From Treponema sp. (GTDB lineage: Bacteria > Spirochaetota > Spirochaetia > Treponematales > Breznakiellaceae), in assembly GCA_031268125.1 (NCBI GenBank), contig JAIRXT010000149.1:1-24847 (forward strand): DNA of 24,847 nt, written 5' to 3'. The notes under the pieces were generated by a model that had not been told where the DNA came from, ran no database searches, and saw nothing but the letters and a program-made list of their open reading frames with translations. Numbering within the stretch: the stretch's first letter is position 1; the number at the start of each line of letters is the position of its first letter. The position numbers and the translations under genes were made by a program. Of this stretch, positions 22,185-24,847 are shown one piece after another.

Positions 22185-23039
22185 ATGGAGTATAATCCCC
22201 TGGTTAAACCCTGCCTAAAATGGGCCGGCGGCAAAAGACAGTTATTGTCCGAAATAAAAAAACATCTTCCCCGGAACATACAGGACTACACCTATTACGA
22301 ACCCTTTGTCGGGGCCGGGGCTGTTTTTTTTGACCTGCAGCCACCAAAAGCCGTCATTAACGATGTTAACACCCAGTTGATCCTGACCTACGCGGCAGTA
22401 AAAGAAAATGTTGAAGAACTTATAGCATTATTGGCGCGGCACAAAGAAAAAAACAGTAAAGAGTACTTTTATTACATGCGGAACCAGGACCGGGACTGCG
22501 TACAATTCGACAGCCTGACACGGGCCGAAAAGGCGGCCCGTTTGATATTTCTTAATAAAACCTGTTTTAACGGCCTGTACCGCGTCAATTCCCGGGGCTT
22601 TTTTAACGTCCCCCGCGGAAAATACAAAGACCCCGCAATATGCGAAGAATCCCTGCTGCGGCAGATAAGCCGCTACTTCAATGCCAATAAGATTGAAATT
22701 CTGAACGGCGATTTTGAACAGGCCGTTTCCGGCGCCGGGGAGGATTCGTTTGTATATTTCGATCCGCCTTATCACAGCCCCTGCAAAACCAGTTTTACCG
22801 GTTATCAGGCCGGCGGCTTTAACGAAGAAGAACAGCGGCGTCTCCGGGACACTATGATATACCTGACAAGCCGGGGGGCAAAGTGTTTATTGAGCAATTC
22901 CGGCACGGACTACATCCGCGGCCTCTACGATCACGCCCTTTTTAATATCACTCCCGTACAGGCCAAAAGGAGCATTAACGCAGACCCCGCCGGCCGCGGC
23001 ACGGTCAACGAAGTCCTCATAAAAAACTGGCGGCCTTAG
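22185..23039 (+). CDS. D12-class DNA adenine N6-methyltransferase (Dam-like)
   Basis: It transfers a methyl group from S-adenosylmethionine to adenine N6. The 284-residue protein has the class-alpha order. The N-terminal PCLKWAGGKRQLL (9-21) precedes the SAM-binding motif YYEPFVGAGAVFF (37-49). A target-recognition region follows, with FLNKTCFNGLYRVNSRGFFN, and the catalytic motif FDPPY has its Asp at about residue 193. It is Dam or D12-type by motif; the target (GATC for Dam) is not certain. The adjacent GTG at 22182 could also be the start. It follows lrgB after 17 bases. No cognate endonuclease is recognisable next to it, so it looks solitary. Confidence 0.92.
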   Translation: MEYNPLVKPCLKWAGGKRQLLSEIKKHLPRNIQDYTYYEPFVGAGAVFFDLQPPKAVINDVNTQLILTYAAVKENVEELIALLARHKEKNSKEYFYYMRNQDRDCVQFDSLTRAEKAARLIFLNKTCFNGLYRVNSRGFFNVPRGKYKDPAICEESLLRQISRYFNANKIEILNGDFEQAVSGAGEDSFVYFDPPYHSPCKTSFTGYQAGGFNEEEQRRLRDTMIYLTSRGAKCLLSNSGTDYIRGLYDHALFNITPVQAKRSINADPAGRGTVNEVLIKNWRP

Positions 23040-23087
23040 CAGGTTGTAAATGCTAAATAATGGGATAAAGAAAGGGACAAAAAATGT

Positions 23088-23119
23088 ATACCGCGAAGGC
23101 GCACAAAGAATCACGAAGG
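23088..23119. repeat. Degenerate CGAAGG/CACAAAG short repeats
   Basis: Within 32 bases the units CGCGAAGG, CACAAAGA and CACGAAGG follow one another at roughly 10-base steps, between two convergent genes. The run is short and imperfect. It may be a relic of a widespread intergenic repeat. Confidence 0.35.
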
Positions 23120-23137
23120 ACCGGATTCCCCGGTTTT
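23120..23137 (+). terminator. Weak hairpin after the methyltransferase gene
   Basis: ACCGG (23120-23124) pairs with CCGGT (23130-23134) around ATTCC and is followed by a short T-run (TTTT). It lies 80 bases past the methyltransferase stop and just before the end of the convergent gene. The stem is only 5 bp, so it would be a modest terminator. Confidence 0.35.
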
Positions 23138-23141
23138 ATGC

Positions 23142-24722
23142 TTAAGCGCCTGCCGAACATTTCCATTCCCCGATATTCCGCTTCGTGTAATCAAAATTTA
23201 CGCCGATCTTGAACAGCCCCTTGACGTTCCCTGCCCAGGGCAAAAGATAGTCCTTGCCGTCTATTTGCGCCAACGCCTGTTCCGCCGTACCGTCCAGTTT
23301 GAATTCAAAACAGTACACGTAGTCCTTGGTCTCTACCAGCGTATCTATCCGGCCCGCCGCTATACGCACCTCGGAACGGCAGCGTAACCCCAGCATCCTG
23401 AATATCAAATGTACCACCGTCTGATAGTACCTTTCATCCCTTAACTGTATGTCATAAGGTATCGACGCAAAGAACGACTCAAGGGAACGCATCACCGTCT
23501 CAACATCTCCTCTGGCGAATGACTGCGGCAGCATGAGCGCCAGAGAATCAAGTTCCGCTGCGGAGGCTCTCACGTAATGCTCCAAAAGCGCTTCGGCAAA
23601 GGATGCCCGTACTTCCTCGTTTGGATAATCCAGGGTATAAATGCCGAATTCATTATCATAACCCGTAATCGTCAAATACCCCGATTGGTACAGCACCGCC
23701 AGGGCATCCATGCTGTCCACACTGAATTTCTGAAAACTTGACGGCGCAATGCTCTTTTTTTCCAGATTAAGAATATCTATCTTTTGATCTTCTATCAGCC
23801 TGATAAGAAACGCGGGAGTCCCGGTGGCAAACCAGTAGGCATTGAACTCTCCCCCCTCGTCAAAATGTTTAAGAAGCCCAAAGGGGTTATAGACCGTCCC
23901 CGGATTCCGGGAAAACCGGTAGCCGTTGTAAAACCGCTTTACTTCCCCCAGATACGCCTGCCGGTCCCTGCCCCCAAGTACCGCCGTTATTTCCCCGGCA
24001 AAATCCCGTTCCAGTTCTTCCTGGGTAATGCCGCAGAGATCGTAAAACCGCGGGTTAAGGGATATATCGGTTATGTTATTTAAATCGGAAAAAATACTAA
24101 CCTGGGAGAATTTCGTAACCCCCGTCAAAAATACCAGATGGAGATACGCATCGGAGGACTTCAGGACCCCGTAAAAAGCCTTCAGAGCGCTTCTGATTTT
24201 TTTATGTACATTGGGCATATCAATCGTACTCAAAAGCGGTTTATCATATTCGTCAACAATAACCACCGCCCTCTGCCCGGTTTTTTCGGTGACATGGGTA
24301 ATAAGCTGCCTAAAACGTCCGGCACTATCATTCGGTGTCCCCGGCGTTAGATCGTATTTTTTTTCATGCCATTCCAGCATAATATTCAGCTGACTGTCCA
24401 AAATAGCTGTTCCAAGGCTATAATCACCGGGATTAAGGTCAAGACGGATAACCGGATACTTTTTCCATTCCCAGTCAAGGGAATCAATAGCCAGGGGCGG
24501 CCGTCCCGCGGCGGCGGTGAAAAGTTCCCGCCGCCCCTCAAACAGGGCCCCCAGCGTGGAGCAGAGCAGGGACTTCCCAAAACGCCGGGGCCGGGACAGA
24601 AACACCGGGCCCGCCGCGCCGGTTACCAGATCGTAGATCCGGGGAGTCTTATCGACATAGCAATAAGCTTCCTCACGAATTTTCACAAAATCCTGTATTC
24701 CAACGGGCAGCTTCCGGTTCAT
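23142..24722 (-). CDS. AAA-ATPase-like protein with C-terminal PD-(D/E)XK nuclease domain
   Basis: From the ATG at 24722 the product has 526 residues. The N-terminus KLPVGIQDFVKIREEAYCYVDKT is the usual opening of this uncharacterised family (AAA-ATPase-like plus PD-(D/E)XK nuclease family 9). A P-loop variant SRPRRFGKSLL (43-53) and a Walker B VVIVDEYDKPLL (153-164) are intact. Near the C-terminus, RIDTLVE (Asp about 460) and FEFK (Glu about 473, Lys about 475) form the nuclease core. Members are often multiplied in spirochaete and Bacteroidetes genomes; their role is unproven, with proposed links to mobile elements or defence. A GTG at 24740, overlapping the upstream stop as GTGA, would add six residues and could be the coupled start. 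It converges on the methyltransferase gene. Confidence 0.88.
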   Translation of the reverse strand: MNRKLPVGIQDFVKIREEAYCYVDKTPRIYDLVTGAAGPVFLSRPRRFGKSLLCSTLGALFEGRRELFTAAAGRPPLAIDSLDWEWKKYPVIRLDLNPGDYSLGTAILDSQLNIMLEWHEKKYDLTPGTPNDSAGRFRQLITHVTEKTGQRAVVIVDEYDKPLLSTIDMPNVHKKIRSALKAFYGVLKSSDAYLHLVFLTGVTKFSQVSIFSDLNNITDISLNPRFYDLCGITQEELERDFAGEITAVLGGRDRQAYLGEVKRFYNGYRFSRNPGTVYNPFGLLKHFDEGGEFNAYWFATGTPAFLIRLIEDQKIDILNLEKKSIAPSSFQKFSVDSMDALAVLYQSGYLTITGYDNEFGIYTLDYPNEEVRASFAEALLEHYVRASAAELDSLALMLPQSFARGDVETVMRSLESFFASIPYDIQLRDERYYQTVVHLIFRMLGLRCRSEVRIAAGRIDTLVETKDYVYCFEFKLDGTAEQALAQIDGKDYLLPWAGNVKGLFKIGVNFDYTKRNIGEWKCSAGA

Positions 24723-24736
24723 AGCTCCAGTATGAA

Positions 24737-24847
24737 TCACAGAGGGTCTTCGGGCAAGCCGCCCGGTTCCTGCCCGTTTACCAGACGGATATCCGATTTT
24801 ATCTCTTTTGCCGCCTTCGCCAAACGCCTTTCGATGATCTTGTCTAT
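24737..24847 (-). CDS. 3' end of an unidentified gene (partial)
   Basis: On the minus strand a frame enters from beyond the window edge and closes with TGA at 24739-24737, encoding 36 residues. The sequence reads IDKIIERRLAKAAKEIKSD and then IRLVNGQEPGGLPEDPL. It has a plausible helical, basic first half and sensible codon use. The stop overlaps the possible GTG start of the next gene in a GTGA junction, which supports a real coding end. Too little is visible to name a family. Confidence 0.5.
   Translation of the reverse strand: MDKIIERRLAKAAKEIKSDIRLVNGQEPGGLPEDPL

Noticed and set aside
22191..22196. TATAAT at the start of the methyltransferase gene
   Set aside because: It is inside the coding sequence and no -35-like hexamer lies at 16-18 bases upstream.
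1..24847. tRNA, rRNA, tmRNA, RNase P RNA or CRISPR array
   Set aside because: No cloverleaf with a CCA-type end, no conserved core of these RNAs and no regularly spaced direct repeats were seen by eye.

Overview
The window is a bacterial chromosome segment whose first 14.1 kb is a single-strand S10-spc-alpha ribosomal protein supercluster (27 ribosomal protein genes plus secY and rpoA). It is followed by a remnant-filled spacer and about 9.7 kb of metabolic, envelope and accessory genes. The gene order (secY directly followed by rpmJ with no adk, map or infA), moderate GC in the ribosomal genes, and the later gene mix (TPR proteins, an orphan sugar-type binding protein, an AAA-ATPase/PD-(D/E)XK protein of a type often multiplied in spirochaetes) suggest a spirochaete of the Treponema group, perhaps the gut-associated lineage. 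This is inference from content; no search was run.

Region 1 (1-14121, + strand): rpsJ-rplC-rplD-rplW-rplB-rpsS-rplV-rpsC-rplP-rpmC-rpsQ-rplN-rplX-rplE-rpsN-rpsH-rplF-rplR-rpsE-rpmD-rplO-secY, then a 116-bp gap with a good sigma-70-like promoter, then rpmJ-rpsM-rpsK-rpsD-rpoA-rplQ and a small double-CxxC protein I cannot name. Most genes are packed within 0-30 bp or overlap by 1, 4 or 11 bases. Notable variations are a roughly 64-residue Arg/Asp-rich N-terminal extension on S5, a Lys-rich C-terminal tail on L17, and a perfect hairpin just before rpsK.

Region 2 (14122-15173): no intact gene. It holds a decayed IS256/Mutator-type transposase broken across at least four reading-frame segments, three tandem hairpins, and a 316-bp MITE-like element with 17-bp perfect terminal inverted repeats, an abutting 9-bp direct repeat (one arm with an extra C) and several internal hairpins. 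The element ends less than 60 bp before proB.

Region 3 (15174-16862, + strand): proB (short form without PUA domain) and proC, the first and last steps of proline synthesis from glutamate; proA is not here. GC is visibly higher than in the ribosomal genes.

Region 4 (16869-24847): a large minus-strand protein joining a LamG-like beta-sandwich, many TPRs and a cysteine-rich zinc-finger tail; a divergent + strand run of a family 1 solute-binding protein, lrgA and lrgB (the first two overlap by 20 bases), then a D12-class adenine DNA methyltransferase. Convergent to it are a minus-strand AAA-ATPase/PD-(D/E)XK protein and the 3' end of an unidentified gene that runs off the window. The most useful new observations are the MITE-like element, the transposase relic, the unnamed zinc-ribbon protein closing the ribosomal operon, the binding protein-LrgAB coupling and the three-part TPR protein.
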